Source: Propionibacteriaceae bacterium AM104-82 (GTDB lineage Bacteria > Actinomycetota > Actinomycetes > Propionibacteriales > Propionibacteriaceae). From it: a stretch of 64,000 nucleotides of DNA. A program made the translations under genes and the position numbers. Location: assembly GCA_027658995.1 (NCBI GenBank), contig JAQDQK010000016.1:14371-78370 (forward strand), in the 5' to 3' direction. Shown here piece by piece: positions 53,804 to 63,886 of the stretch. The notes under the pieces were generated by a model. That model was not told the DNA's origin. It ran no database searches and saw only the letters and a list, made by a program, of their open reading frames with translations. Numbering within the stretch: position 1 is the first letter of the stretch; each line of letters starts with the position of its first letter.

Positions 53804-55939
53804 ATGACCACCTACCTGCTCACCGCCGCGGGCGTCAGCCTCGCCCTCGTCACGCAGGACGACCGCCTGCCGCGCGTGCTCCACTGGGGCCGCGACCTGG
53901 GGGAGGCCGAAGCCGCCGACCTCGAAACGCTCGCCGCCGCTGAGCGACTGCCGATCCTTCCCAACCAGATCGACGGCTCGCTGAACTACGGCGTGCTGCT
54001 GGAGGCCCGCGACGGGATCATGATGCGACCCGGCCTGATCGGCTCGCGCGACGGCGCCGACTGGACCCCCGACTTCCGCCTCGGCCGGGTGCTGCTCGAC
54101 GGCGCCCCCGTCGACGGCCCCGTCTCGGCAGGCGCCGCGACGCTCACCTTCGAGGCGACCGCCGCCGAGGCGGGCCTGACGCTGAGCCTCGAGATCGGCC
54201 TCACGGCGCAGGGCCTGGTCTCGGCCCGCGGCACCCTCACCAACACCGGCGAGGGCGTCTACCAACTCGACGAACTGACTCTCAGCCTCCCCGTGCCGGG
54301 CCGCGCCGCCGAGATGCTGGACTTCGCGGGGCGCTGGGGTGTCGAGCGCTTCCCGCAGCGCACCCGGATGTCCGTCGGGCAGCGGCGGCGCGAGGGTCGC
54401 CACGGTCGCACCGGCGCCGACTCCGCCTACGTGATGCATCTCGGGGTGCCGGGCTTCGGCTACGCCGACGGCGAGGTGTGGGCGCTGCACACCGCCTGGA
54501 GCGGCAACCACGTGCACCAGGCCGAACTCGACCTGGCAGGCACCCAGGTGCTCTCCGGCGGCGAACTGCTGCTGCCGGGCGAGGCGCGCCTCGCCGAGGG
54601 CGAGAGCTACCAGAGCCCCTGGCTCTACTACTCCTATGGCGAGGGACTCGACGCCGTCGCGCACCGCTACCAGCGCTTCCTGCGCTCGCTGCCGCACGCC
54701 CCGGCGACCGACCGGCCCGTCACGCTCAACGTGTGGGAGGCCGTCTACTTCGATCACGACCTCGCCCGGCTCACCGACCTGGCGGAGCGCGCAGCGGCGC
54801 TTGGCGTCGAGCGCTACGTCCTCGACGACGGCTGGTTCGGCGACCGACGCGACGACAAGGCAGGCCTCGGCGACTGGGTCGTGTCGGCCGACGCGTGGCC
54901 CGACGGCCTCACGCCGCTGATCGAGAAGGTGCACGGACTCGGGATGGAGTTCGGGCTGTGGTTCGAGCCCGAGATGGTCAACGAGGACTCCGACGTCGCC
55001 CGCGAGCACCCCGAGTGGATCGCGCAGCCGAAGGGCAGGCTGCCGCTGCCGTCGCGGTTCCAGCAGGTGCTCAACCTGAGCATCGAGGGGGCCTGGCAGC
55101 ACGTCTTCACCCAGATGGACGCCGTGCTGCGCGACAACGCCATCGACTACGTCAAGTGGGACCACAACCGCGACCTGGTCGACACCGGCACAGTGCCGGA
55201 GGGTCGCGCGGCCGTGCACGCCCAGACGCTCGCCTTCTACCGGTTGCTCGACGCGCTGCGTGAGCGCCACCCCGACGTCGAGTTCGAGTCGTGCAGTTCC
55301 GGCGGCGCCCGCGTCGACCTCGAGGTGCTCAAGCGCGCCGAGCGGGTCTGGGTCTCCGACGTGATCGACCCGGCCGAGCGGCAGCGGATGCTGTGGTGGA
55401 CGAGCCAACTGATCCCCGCCGAGTTCCAGGGCAGCCACGTCGCGTCCGGGCGCTCGCACACCACCGGCCGCTGGCACGACCTGTCCTTCCGCGCGGCCAC
55501 CGCCGTCTTCGGGCACTTCGGCATCGAGTGGGACCTCGCCCAGGCCACCGAGGATGAGCTCAGCGAGCTCGGCTGGTGGATCGACTGGTACAAGGCCAAC
55601 CGCGACGTGCTGCTCGGGGGCGAACTGGTCCGCGTCGATCTGCCGGATCCGAGCGTCTACTTCAAGGGCGTCGTCACCGAGGCCAAGGCGATCTTCTCCG
55701 TGTCGCAACTGGCCGCCTCGCCCGTGTGCAGCCTCGGGGTGCTGCGCTTCCCCGGCCTCGATCCCGACGCGCGCTACAGCGTCAAGGTGATCGACCGGCA
55801 GCAGGTGCCTGCCGAGGGGCGTCCGTCCTGGGAGGTCGTCGACGTGGTGCTCCCCGGTCGGCTGCTGAGCGATGTCGGCCTCCGTGCGCCGCAACTGCTG
55901 CCCGAGACGGCCGTCCTGATCGAGCTCGAGCGCCAGTAG
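53804..55939 (+). CDS. Alpha-galactosidase GH36
   Basis: 711-aa GH36 enzyme with the usual N-terminal beta-sandwich, barrel and C-terminal domain. VTLNVWEAVYFDHD opens the barrel; the nucleophile is D453 in YVKWDHNRDL; CSSGGARVDL and the SDVID segment (about 518-522) hold the acid/base. No signal peptide: it acts on imported raffinose- or melibiose-type sugars. It has no transporter of its own beside it; the orphan importer at 39-42 kb is a possible partner. Confidence 0.94.
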   Translation: MTTYLLTAAGVSLALVTQDDRLPRVLHWGRDLGEAEAADLETLAAAERLPILPNQIDGSLNYGVLLEARDGIMMRPGLIGSRDGADWTPDFRLGRVLLDGAPVDGPVSAGAATLTFEATAAEAGLTLSLEIGLTAQGLVSARGTLTNTGEGVYQLDELTLSLPVPGRAAEMLDFAGRWGVERFPQRTRMSVGQRRREGRHGRTGADSAYVMHLGVPGFGYADGEVWALHTAWSGNHVHQAELDLAGTQVLSGGELLLPGEARLAEGESYQSPWLYYSYGEGLDAVAHRYQRFLRSLPHAPATDRPVTLNVWEAVYFDHDLARLTDLAERAAALGVERYVLDDGWFGDRRDDKAGLGDWVVSADAWPDGLTPLIEKVHGLGMEFGLWFEPEMVNEDSDVAREHPEWIAQPKGRLPLPSRFQQVLNLSIEGAWQHVFTQMDAVLRDNAIDYVKWDHNRDLVDTGTVPEGRAAVHAQTLAFYRLLDALRERHPDVEFESCSSGGARVDLEVLKRAERVWVSDVIDPAERQRMLWWTSQLIPAEFQGSHVASGRSHTTGRWHDLSFRAATAVFGHFGIEWDLAQATEDELSELGWWIDWYKANRDVLLGGELVRVDLPDPSVYFKGVVTEAKAIFSVSQLAASPVCSLGVLRFPGLDPDARYSVKVIDRQQVPAEGRPSWEVVDVVLPGRLLSDVGLRAPQLLPETAVLIELERQ

Positions 55940-55972
55940 CCGGTTTCCGAAGGCACCCGGTTCGGACGTAAA

Positions 55973-55999
55973 CTCCTGGGGTTGCCCCGACCCCAGGAG
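55973..55999 (+). promoter_or_regulatory. dusB 5' hairpin masking its ribosome site
   Basis: CTCCTGGGGT (55973-55982) and ACCCCAGGAG (55990-55999) form a perfect 10-bp stem with a 7-base loop. The right arm contains AGGAG, the only Shine-Dalgarno sequence of dusB (ATG at 56004). TAAACT (55969-55974) upstream is a possible -10 box. Confidence 0.55.
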
Positions 56000-56003
56000 A
56001 GAC

Positions 56004-57155
56004 ATGCCTGCCGTTGCCCCGCTGCGCCTGCACGCGCCGAGCCGACCCGACGCCGTCGTCGTCGACCTGCCCGTCGTGCTCGCGCCGATGGCTGGCGTCA
56101 CCAACGCCGCCTACCGGCAGTTGTGCCGCGAGCAGGGCGCCGGGCTGTACGTGTGCGAGATGATCACCTCCCGCGGCCTCGTGGTCGGCGACCACAAGAC
56201 CCACGACATGCTCGCGTTCGACCCGGGGGAGAAGACCCGCTCGGTGCAGTTGTACGGGGTCGACGCGGACGTGATGGCCGACGCGGCCAGGATCCTGATC
56301 CGCGACTTCGCCGTCGACCACATCGACCTCAACTTCGGCTGCCCCGTCCCCAAGGTGACCCGCAAGGGCGGCGGCGGGGTGCTGCCATACAAGCGGGACC
56401 GGCTCCGCGCGATCGTGCGTGAGACGGTCCGCGCCGCCGACGAACACGGCGTGCCCGTCACCATCAAGACGCGCATCGGCATCGACAAGGACCACGAGAC
56501 CTTCCTCGACGCTGGGCGCATCGCTCAGGAGGAGGGCGCCGCCGCGATCGCGCTGCACGGCCGCACCGTCCAGCAGGCCTACTCCGGAGAGGCCGACTGG
56601 GCACGCATCAAAGAACTGGTCGACGAGGTCGACATCCCGGTGCTCGGCAACGGCGACATCTGGGAGGCAGAGGACGCCCTGAAGATGATGGACCAGACCG
56701 GCTGCGCGGGCGTCGTGATCGGCCGGGGCTGCCTGGGAAGGCCGTGGCTGTTCGGCGACCTCGCTGCGGCCTTCAGCGGCGAGGAACTGCGGCTGCGCCC
56801 GACGCTCGGCGAGGTCGGCCGGATGATCCTGCGGCACGCCGAACTGCTGGCCGGCTACCAGGGCGAGCGGCACGGCCTCACGGACCTGCGCAAGCACATG
56901 GCGTGGTACTTCAAGGGCTACCCGGTCGGCGAACTGCGCCGCAGCTTCGCGATGGTCTCCACGCTGGAGGAACTGCGCGGCCTTGTCGACCAGTTGGACG
57001 CAGACGCCGCGTTCCCCGTCAACGAACTGGGCACCCCGCGCGGCAGGCAGGGCTCGCCCCGCGGCAAGGTCGTGCTTCCCTACGGCTGGTACGACGACAC
57101 CTCGGGCTGCGACCTCGACCTGGCCGACGCCGAGATCGGCGTCTCGGGCGGCTAA
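56004..57155 (+). CDS. dusB: tRNA-dihydrouridine synthase (DusB type)
   Basis: 383-aa flavoenzyme reducing uridines in tRNA. The FMN barrel begins PVVLAPMAGVTNAAYRQLCREQGAGLYVCEMI, the catalytic cysteine is C113 in LNFGCPVPKVTRKGGGG, and IALHGRTVQQAYSGEADWARIKEL and VIGRGCLGRPWLF follow. The C-terminal helical RNA-binding domain contains HMAWYFKGYPVGELRRSFA. Its ribosome site is buried in a hairpin. Confidence 0.93.
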   Translation: MPAVAPLRLHAPSRPDAVVVDLPVVLAPMAGVTNAAYRQLCREQGAGLYVCEMITSRGLVVGDHKTHDMLAFDPGEKTRSVQLYGVDADVMADAARILIRDFAVDHIDLNFGCPVPKVTRKGGGGVLPYKRDRLRAIVRETVRAADEHGVPVTIKTRIGIDKDHETFLDAGRIAQEEGAAAIALHGRTVQQAYSGEADWARIKELVDEVDIPVLGNGDIWEAEDALKMMDQTGCAGVVIGRGCLGRPWLFGDLAAAFSGEELRLRPTLGEVGRMILRHAELLAGYQGERHGLTDLRKHMAWYFKGYPVGELRRSFAMVSTLEELRGLVDQLDADAAFPVNELGTPRGRQGSPRGKVVLPYGWYDDTSGCDLDLADAEIGVSGG

Positions 57156-57200
57156 TTGCCCAGCGCTGGTACTTCGGCCCCTCGGCGGGCTGGGGATCGC

Positions 57201-57223
57201 CGTTCGTCGAGCGTGTCGAGACG
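57201..57223. repeat. 23-bp dispersed repeat, copy 1
   Basis: A 23-bp unit with core GTCGAGCGTGTCGAGACG, repeated 67 bp downstream with one mismatch. It lies in the gap between the convergent dusB and alditol oxidase genes and shares its core with repeats after dnaG. Confidence 0.6.
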
Positions 57224-57267
57224 TGTGTGCCGCCGAGGTCGGGCCTTGAAGCTGCGTGGGTGACCGT

Positions 57268-57290
57268 CGTTCGTCGAGCTTGTCGAGACG
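57268..57290. repeat. 23-bp dispersed repeat, copy 2
   Basis: Second copy, core GTCGAGCTTGTCGAGACG, 22 of 23 bases identical to copy 1 and in the same orientation. Confidence 0.6.
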
Positions 57291-57322
57291 TCCGAGAGCG
57301 CAGCGGCCCGTCTGCCGCGGCG

Positions 57323-58579
57323 CTACAGGCCGAGGCGCTCCAGGTACGGGCCGACGAACTTGCGCTCCGGGTCCAGCCGCGCGGCCAGCGCCGCGAAGTC
57401 CGGCCAACGCTCATAGCGGGCGCGGATCTCCTCCGCGGGAAGCGTCGTCACCTTCCCCCAGTGCGGGCGCGCGGAGTTCGGCAGCGCCGCCTCCAGCGTC
57501 GGCAGGAGGTCGAACAGCGCCTCCTGGTTCGCGTCCTTCCAGGTGAAGTGCAGCCCGACGGTGTCGCGGCCATAGGCGGGCGAGAGCCACAGGTCGTCGG
57601 CGCGCATCGTGCGGATCTCCGAGACGTGCAGCAGCGGTGCGATCAGGTGCGCCAGCGACTGGACCGCCGCGATCGCCGCGGGCAGGTCGGCGCGCGGCAC
57701 CAGGTACTCGGCCTGGATCTCGGCGCCCGCCGACGGGGTGAAGTCGAGCCGGAAGTGCGGAAGCCGGGCGTGCCACGGGCCGAACACGCCACCCTGTTCG
57801 GTTGCGGGGGACGCGTCCACGCCCGGGATCGGATGCCGCGGCCCGTCCGCGGGAAGTGCGCCGAGGCGGGACAGATCGGGGGCGGTGCGCGGATGCCTGG
57901 TCTTGACCCACACCTGGTCGATCCTCGCGGCGTCGCCCCAGGTGGTGAACAGGCTGACGCTGTCGCCGCTGGTGGTCAGCGCCTCGTAGTCGCCGAGCGC
58001 CGCCTCCCACGTCAGACCCTCGAACACCGTCTGTGCGACCTCATAGCTCGGCGACACATTCAGGTCGAGGCTGACAAGGACCCCGAGGGCGCCGAGGTGG
58101 ACGACGTGGCCCTCGAAGTCCTCGTCCCCGCGGGCGACGCGCCTGCGGGACCCGTCGGCGGCGATGAAGTCGATGGCCTCCACCTGCGTCGACAGCGTCC
58201 CGATCGCGTCCCCGGAGCCGTGGGTTCCCGTCGCGATGGCGCCCGCCACCGAGATGTGGGGAAGCGACGCCAGGTTCGACAGCGCGACGCCTAGTCGGTC
58301 CAGTTCGGGCACCAGGTCGCCGTGCCGCGCGCCAGCGGGCACCCGCACGACGCCCTCTGCGACCAGTTCGACCGGGGCCCGGTCGATGGCCTCCAGGCTG
58401 ATCAGCGCTCCGTCGGTGTCTGCCAGGTCGTTGAAGGAGTGCCGGCTGCCGAGCACCCGCACCCTCGGCCGGGAGGCGACCTCGTCGGCCAACTCCTCCA
58501 GCGTGCGGGGGCGCAGCAGTTCCGCCGCCCGGTATGCGATGTTGCCCGCCCAGTTGGAGCCGGGGTGCAAGCTGTCCAT
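57323..58579 (-). CDS. aldO: Alditol (xylitol) oxidase, FAD-dependent
   Basis: 418-aa oxidase of the VAO family, the same length as Streptomyces AldO. NWAGNIAYRAAELLRP, the covalent-FAD histidine H47 in LGSRHSFND, LSNLASLPHISVAGAIATGTHGSG, GPWHARLPHFRLDFTPSAG and the C-terminal RPHWGKVTTLP are close to that enzyme. It would oxidise sugar alcohols such as xylitol, sorbitol or arabitol at C1, giving an aldose and hydrogen peroxide. ATG 58579 has AGGAGG before it. It is a single gene, divergent from citrate synthase. Confidence 0.9.
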   Translation of the reverse strand: MDSLHPGSNWAGNIAYRAAELLRPRTLEELADEVASRPRVRVLGSRHSFNDLADTDGALISLEAIDRAPVELVAEGVVRVPAGARHGDLVPELDRLGVALSNLASLPHISVAGAIATGTHGSGDAIGTLSTQVEAIDFIAADGSRRRVARGDEDFEGHVVHLGALGVLVSLDLNVSPSYEVAQTVFEGLTWEAALGDYEALTTSGDSVSLFTTWGDAARIDQVWVKTRHPRTAPDLSRLGALPADGPRHPIPGVDASPATEQGGVFGPWHARLPHFRLDFTPSAGAEIQAEYLVPRADLPAAIAAVQSLAHLIAPLLHVSEIRTMRADDLWLSPAYGRDTVGLHFTWKDANQEALFDLLPTLEAALPNSARPHWGKVTTLPAEEIRARYERWPDFAALAARLDPERKFVGPYLERLGL

Positions 58580-58659
58580 GGACGCCTCCTTAGCCGTTGT
58601 CAGCCAACCTACCGGCTGATCAAGGCCGACCCGGGCGAAGCCCACCAGGACCGGTTCGC

Positions 58660-58681
58660 TAGATTCCAAGGGGCCCCTTGG
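58660..58681. promoter_or_regulatory. gltA -10 box and 16-bp perfect palindrome
   Basis: TAGATT (58660-58665) is followed at once by CCAAGGGGCCCCTTGG (58666-58681), a perfect palindrome covering the predicted start site. GATT/AATC extend the symmetry further out with a 4-base offset. It could be an operator or a 5' RNA hairpin. Confidence 0.5.
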
Positions 58682-58702
58682 CCGGAATCGGAGGAATCAT
58701 CC

Positions 58703-59989
<1,287 letters not shown>

Positions 59990-60014
59990 CGACCTCGGGT
60001 AGGTTGGCCTCGAC

Positions 60015-61124
60015 ATGAACGACTCCCTCCTGCCCCGCACCAAGCTGTGGGCCGCCACCATGCACGGTCACGGCGACGGCGTGATCTCGGCCCACGCGAC
60101 CTCGACGGCCCGGCTCGCCCCACGCGGGGCGCGCACCAGGGCGCAGCGCGAGGAGTTGGAGCGCCTGCTCTACGTCGAGGAGTCCTCCTTCTCCGACGGT
60201 GCCGGCGAGCGCGCGCGCCAGGAGGAACCGGACGAGTTCCGCACCTGCTTCGAGCGGGACCGCGACCGGATCGTCCACTCCGCGGCATTCCGGCGGTTGG
60301 CGGGCAAGACCCAGGTCGTCGTCTACCCCACCGACCATCAGCGCACCCGCCTCACCCACGCAATCGAGGTCGCCCAGGCTGCGGTCGCGATGGCGCGCGG
60401 CATCGGGGTCAACGTGACGCTCGCCGACGCGATCGCGCTCGGCCACGACTGCGGCCACGGCCCCGGCGGACACGCCTCCGAGGACGCCTTCGACCAGTTC
60501 ATCGACGGCGGCTACGACCACGGCCCGTGGGGAGCCGACGTGGTGCTCGCCGACCTGAACCTGACCACGCAGACCCTCGACGGCATCCGCAACCACTCCT
60601 GGTCGCGGCCGGCCCCCTCGACGATCGAGGGGGAGATCGTGTCGTGGGCCGATCGGATCGCCTACTGCGCGCACGACCTGGAGGACGCCGTCCACGCGGG
60701 CATCGTCACGGTCGAGGACCTGCCATCCGTGGTCCGCGACGTGGCTGGCGTCAGCCGTCGGACCCAACTGGCCACCTTCATCAACGCCGTGATCGCCACC
60801 ACCGCCGAGACCGGCGTCGTGGGGATGGACGAACTGACCGCCGAGGCGCTCGGCGAACTCAGGCGGTTCAACTACGAGCGGATCTACACACGGCCCGAGT
60901 CGGTCGCCCAGTCCGTGACGGTCGTGCGGGTGTTGACCGATCTGGTCGACTACTACCTCGAGAACCCGGAGGCCCTCCCGATGGAGTACCGCGGCGACGA
61001 CCTGATCCGGGGAGCCGTCGCCTACGTCGGGGGCATGACGGACCGGTTCGCCTTCGAGCAGGCCGCCGCGCTGCTCGGGTGGGATCCCAAGCGTCTCCCG
61101 CGCGGCATCGGGCGAGGGGCCTGA
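60015..61124 (+). CDS. dgt: Deoxyguanosinetriphosphate triphosphohydrolase-like protein
   Basis: 369-aa HD-domain phosphohydrolase. The metal motif is spread over AAFRRLAGKTQVV, RTRLTHAIEVAQ, LGHDCGHGPGGHASEDAF and a later aspartate in SWADRIAYCAHDLEDA. It would hydrolyse dNTPs to deoxynucleosides and triphosphate. It lies in front of dnaG (interrupted by the UPF0014 gene), the usual actinobacterial order. TAGGTT lies nine bases before the ATG. Confidence 0.92.
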   Translation: MNDSLLPRTKLWAATMHGHGDGVISAHATSTARLAPRGARTRAQREELERLLYVEESSFSDGAGERARQEEPDEFRTCFERDRDRIVHSAAFRRLAGKTQVVVYPTDHQRTRLTHAIEVAQAAVAMARGIGVNVTLADAIALGHDCGHGPGGHASEDAFDQFIDGGYDHGPWGADVVLADLNLTTQTLDGIRNHSWSRPAPSTIEGEIVSWADRIAYCAHDLEDAVHAGIVTVEDLPSVVRDVAGVSRRTQLATFINAVIATTAETGVVGMDELTAEALGELRRFNYERIYTRPESVAQSVTVVRVLTDLVDYYLENPEALPMEYRGDDLIRGAVAYVGGMTDRFAFEQAAALLGWDPKRLPRGIGRGA

Positions 61125-61125
61125 G

Positions 61126-61899
61126 CTAGGGGCGCAGCCGATCGGCCAGGTCGGGCGGCAGCAGCCAGGCGCGGGCCATCAGCCACCTCGCCGTGACCAC
61201 GGTGCACGCCTGCCCGGCGTTGACGCCGACCAGCACCAGAATCTGTGCCGCCGCGGCCGCCCAGGGGCTGCCGCCACCGAGCAGGACGCCGATGTAGGCA
61301 CCGGGCAGCGTGACGAGGCCGACGGTGCGCGTCTGGTCGAGCGCGGGGATCAGCGCCTCGTGGAGGGCGGGGGAGACCACCTCGCGGATCGCGAACGGGC
61401 GCTCGAAGCCGACCGACAGGTAGGCCTCGTACTGGTCGATGCCCGAGCGCAGGTCGGCGAAGCCGCGCCGCGCCACCAGCGTGTGCGCCGACATCATGTT
61501 GCCGACCAGGATCCCCGCGATCGGCACGATCGCAGGGCCGGTGAACGGGGCGGTCCCCGTCGCGAAGATGATCACCAGGACCGGGAGCGCACCCGCCAGC
61601 ATCGCCAGCCCTGCGGATCCGACGGCGCGCCAGGAGCGGAGCCCGGACCGCTTCGACGTGGTGTAGACGCCGATCAGGAACATCAGCGCGACGAAGGCGA
61701 CCGCGAGGCCAGCCTTGCTGAGGGCCACGCCGACCACGAGGGAGACGACCAGGAGTTGCACCCCCGCCCGCAGCGCGGCCCAGGAAATGGTGCGGGCGGT
61801 GGGCAGCCGACCCCACCAGGCAACGGCCGTGCCGAGCGCGACGAGTAGCCCGAGGGCCAGGGCGAGTTGCCAGCCGATGTCCACCGTCACGGTCGTCAC
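61126..61899 (-). CDS. UPF0014 family membrane protein (FetB-like)
   Basis: About 257 aa with seven hydrophobic segments. PIAGILVGNMMSAHTLVARR, YLSVGFERPFAIREVVSPALHEALIPALDQTRTVGLVTLPGAYIGVLLGGGSPWAAAAAQI are the conserved UPF0014 blocks. E. coli FetB (YbbM) of this family is the membrane part of a putative iron exporter with FetA. No ATPase gene is beside it here. Starts at GTG 61899, 61890 or 61884, or ATG 61926, are possible; none has a ribosome site. It is divergent from dnaG with the control regions overlapping. Confidence 0.85.
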   Translation of the reverse strand: MTTVTVDIGWQLALALGLLVALGTAVAWWGRLPTARTISWAALRAGVQLLVVSLVVGVALSKAGLAVAFVALMFLIGVYTTSKRSGLRSWRAVGSAGLAMLAGALPVLVIIFATGTAPFTGPAIVPIAGILVGNMMSAHTLVARRGFADLRSGIDQYEAYLSVGFERPFAIREVVSPALHEALIPALDQTRTVGLVTLPGAYIGVLLGGGSPWAAAAAQILVLVGVNAGQACTVVTARWLMARAWLLPPDLADRLRP

Positions 61900-61910
61900 G
61901 ATAGTGCTAC

Positions 61911-61916
61911 TAGACT
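61911..61916 (+). promoter_or_regulatory. -10 box of dnaG
   Basis: TAGACT lies eight bases before the dnaG ATG with no ribosome site between, so the message is probably leaderless or nearly so. Confidence 0.4.
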
Positions 61917-61924
61917 CATCAACC

Positions 61925-63754
61925 ATGGCAGGCCGCATCAATGACGAGGACATCGCGGCCGTCCGTGAGCGCAGCCGGATCGAGGATGTCGTCGGCGGAT
62001 ACGTCGCCCTGCGCAACGCGGGCGGCGGATCGTTGAAGGGGCTCTGCCCGTTCCACGACGAGAAGACCCCCAGCTTCACCGTGACACCTGCCCGCGGCTT
62101 CTACTACTGCTTCGGATGCGGCGAGGGCGGCGACGTCATCACCTTCCTGCAGCGCCAGCAGAACCTGTCCTTCGTGGAGGCCGTGCAGGTGCTCGCCGAC
62201 CGGGCAGGCATCGTGCTGCGCGTCGAGGACGACGGCTCGGGGCCGGGGCAGACGCCCGGGCTGCGCAAGCGCGTCCTCGAGGCGAACCAGGCCGCCGAGG
62301 ACTTCTACTCACAGCAACTCGACTCGCCCGAGGCCATCGCCGGGCGCCAGTTCCTCGACGGCCGAGGCTTCGACCGCGAGATCGCGCTGCACTTCCGCGT
62401 CGGGTACGCCCCGAGGCACGGCTCGGCGCTGCGGCAGACCCTCAAGGCGCAGGGCTTCACCGACGACGTGCTGAAGGCCGCCGGCCTGGTGCGCGACTCG
62501 GGTCGCGACTTCTTCACCGGCCGCGTGCTGTGGCCGATCCGCGACTCGGCGCAGGCCGTCCTCGGCTTCGGCGCCCGCCGCATCTACGACGACGACAGGC
62601 TGCCCGCCAAGTACATCAACACCCCCGAGTCGCCCGTCTACAAGAAGTCGCACGTGCTCTACGGCCTCGACCTGGCGCGCCGCGAGATCGGCAAGAAGTC
62701 CCAGGCGGTCGTCGTCGAGGGCTACACCGACGTGATGGCCACGCACCTGGCGGGCGTCGAGACGGCGGTCGCCTCGTGTGGCACCGCGTTCGGCGAGGAC
62801 CACGGCCGGCTGCTGCAGCGGCTGATGGGCACCTCCGACGGCCTGCACGGCGAGGTGATCTTCACCTTCGACGGCGACAAGGCCGGCCAGGCGGCGGCGC
62901 TGAAGGTGTTCAAGGGGGACCAGAACTTCATCGCCCAGACCTACGTCGCCGTCGAGCCGACCGGTCTCGACCCGTGCGACCTCCGGCTCCAGCAGGGGGA
63001 GGCCGCCGTCCGGGAGTTGGTGGCGCGCCGGATCCCGCTGTACCGCTTCGTGATGGCCAACATCGCCAAGAGCTACGACCTGGACCGCGCAGACGGCAGG
63101 CTCGCCGCCGCCCGTGAGGGTGCCGAGTTGGTCGGCTCGATCCGTGACCAGTCACTCGTCAACCAGTACCTGCGGGAACTGGCGGGCGTGCTCGGCATGG
63201 ACCTCGACGACGTGCGCCGCGAGGCGGCCCGCGTCGGACGGCGCCAGGCCGGGCCCGAGCCGGAGCCACCGGAGCCCGAGCGCGAGGTCGACCCGGCGTG
63301 GCCCGAGGCGAACGACCCCGCCCTGCGGTTGGAGCGCGACAGCCTCAAGCTGATGTTGCAGTACCCGTTGACGTTCGACGCGGCCTGGAACTCGGTCGAG
63401 GCGACCGACTTCAACCATCCGGGCTACCAGGCGGTGTTCCGGCTGGTGTCGTCGGTGGAGTTCGGCGAGAACTGGACCGACCGGCTGCGGGCCGCCGCGC
63501 CCAATGAATTGGTCGAGCAGTTGCTCGTCGCGCTGCTCGTCGAGCCGTTGCTGCGCGAGCCGGACGAGACGTACTCGCTCACCCACACGTCGCGGCTGCA
63601 GTTGGCGCGGGTGTCGCGTCAGATCGCCGACGTGAAGTCGAAGCTGCAGCGCACCGACCCGGTCAAGGACCCGACCGGCCACCGCGCCCAGTTCGCCCAG
63701 CTCACCGAGTTGGAGATGCGCCGCAAGCGCCTGCAGGCCGTCGGCCTGGGATAG
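61925..63754 (+). CDS. dnaG: DNA primase
   Basis: 609-aa primase. The zinc-binding domain has C41, H44, C62 and C65 (LCPFHDEKTPSF, YYCFGCGEGGD). The catalytic core follows, with Toprim motifs VVVEGYTDVMATHLAG and FTFDGDKAGQAAAL. A P/E-rich linker (about residues 445-458) leads to the C-terminal DnaB-interaction domain. It makes RNA primers at the replication fork. Tandem repeats follow the stop. Confidence 0.96.
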   Translation: MAGRINDEDIAAVRERSRIEDVVGGYVALRNAGGGSLKGLCPFHDEKTPSFTVTPARGFYYCFGCGEGGDVITFLQRQQNLSFVEAVQVLADRAGIVLRVEDDGSGPGQTPGLRKRVLEANQAAEDFYSQQLDSPEAIAGRQFLDGRGFDREIALHFRVGYAPRHGSALRQTLKAQGFTDDVLKAAGLVRDSGRDFFTGRVLWPIRDSAQAVLGFGARRIYDDDRLPAKYINTPESPVYKKSHVLYGLDLARREIGKKSQAVVVEGYTDVMATHLAGVETAVASCGTAFGEDHGRLLQRLMGTSDGLHGEVIFTFDGDKAGQAAALKVFKGDQNFIAQTYVAVEPTGLDPCDLRLQQGEAAVRELVARRIPLYRFVMANIAKSYDLDRADGRLAAAREGAELVGSIRDQSLVNQYLRELAGVLGMDLDDVRREAARVGRRQAGPEPEPPEPEREVDPAWPEANDPALRLERDSLKLMLQYPLTFDAAWNSVEATDFNHPGYQAVFRLVSSVEFGENWTDRLRAAAPNELVEQLLVALLVEPLLREPDETYSLTHTSRLQLARVSRQIADVKSKLQRTDPVKDPTGHRAQFAQLTELEMRRKRLQAVGLG

Positions 63755-63759
63755 TCGCG

Positions 63760-63824
63760 GTCCCCGAGCTTGTCGTTCCCGTTCCCCGAGCTTGTCCTGC
63801 CCGTTCCCCGAGCTCGTCGAGGGG
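63760..63824. repeat. Three tandem ~22-bp units after dnaG
   Basis: Three head-to-tail units each contain TTCCCCGAGCTTGTC or a close variant; the last ends CGAGGGG and can fold back on the CCCCGA of its own start. The core CGAGCTTGTC is shared with the 23-bp repeats at 57.2 kb. The region may also terminate dnaG. Confidence 0.6.
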
Positions 63825-63886
63825 TCCGCTACCACGATGACGGTGGTGCGGGAGTGCGGACCGTGGGCCAGGGGTGGTTTCGACGC

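Noticed and set aside
53441..56104. 887-codon minus-strand frame opposite the alpha-galactosidase
   Set aside because: It is antisense to GH36 with its catalytic motifs on the other strand; composition is that of a shadow frame.
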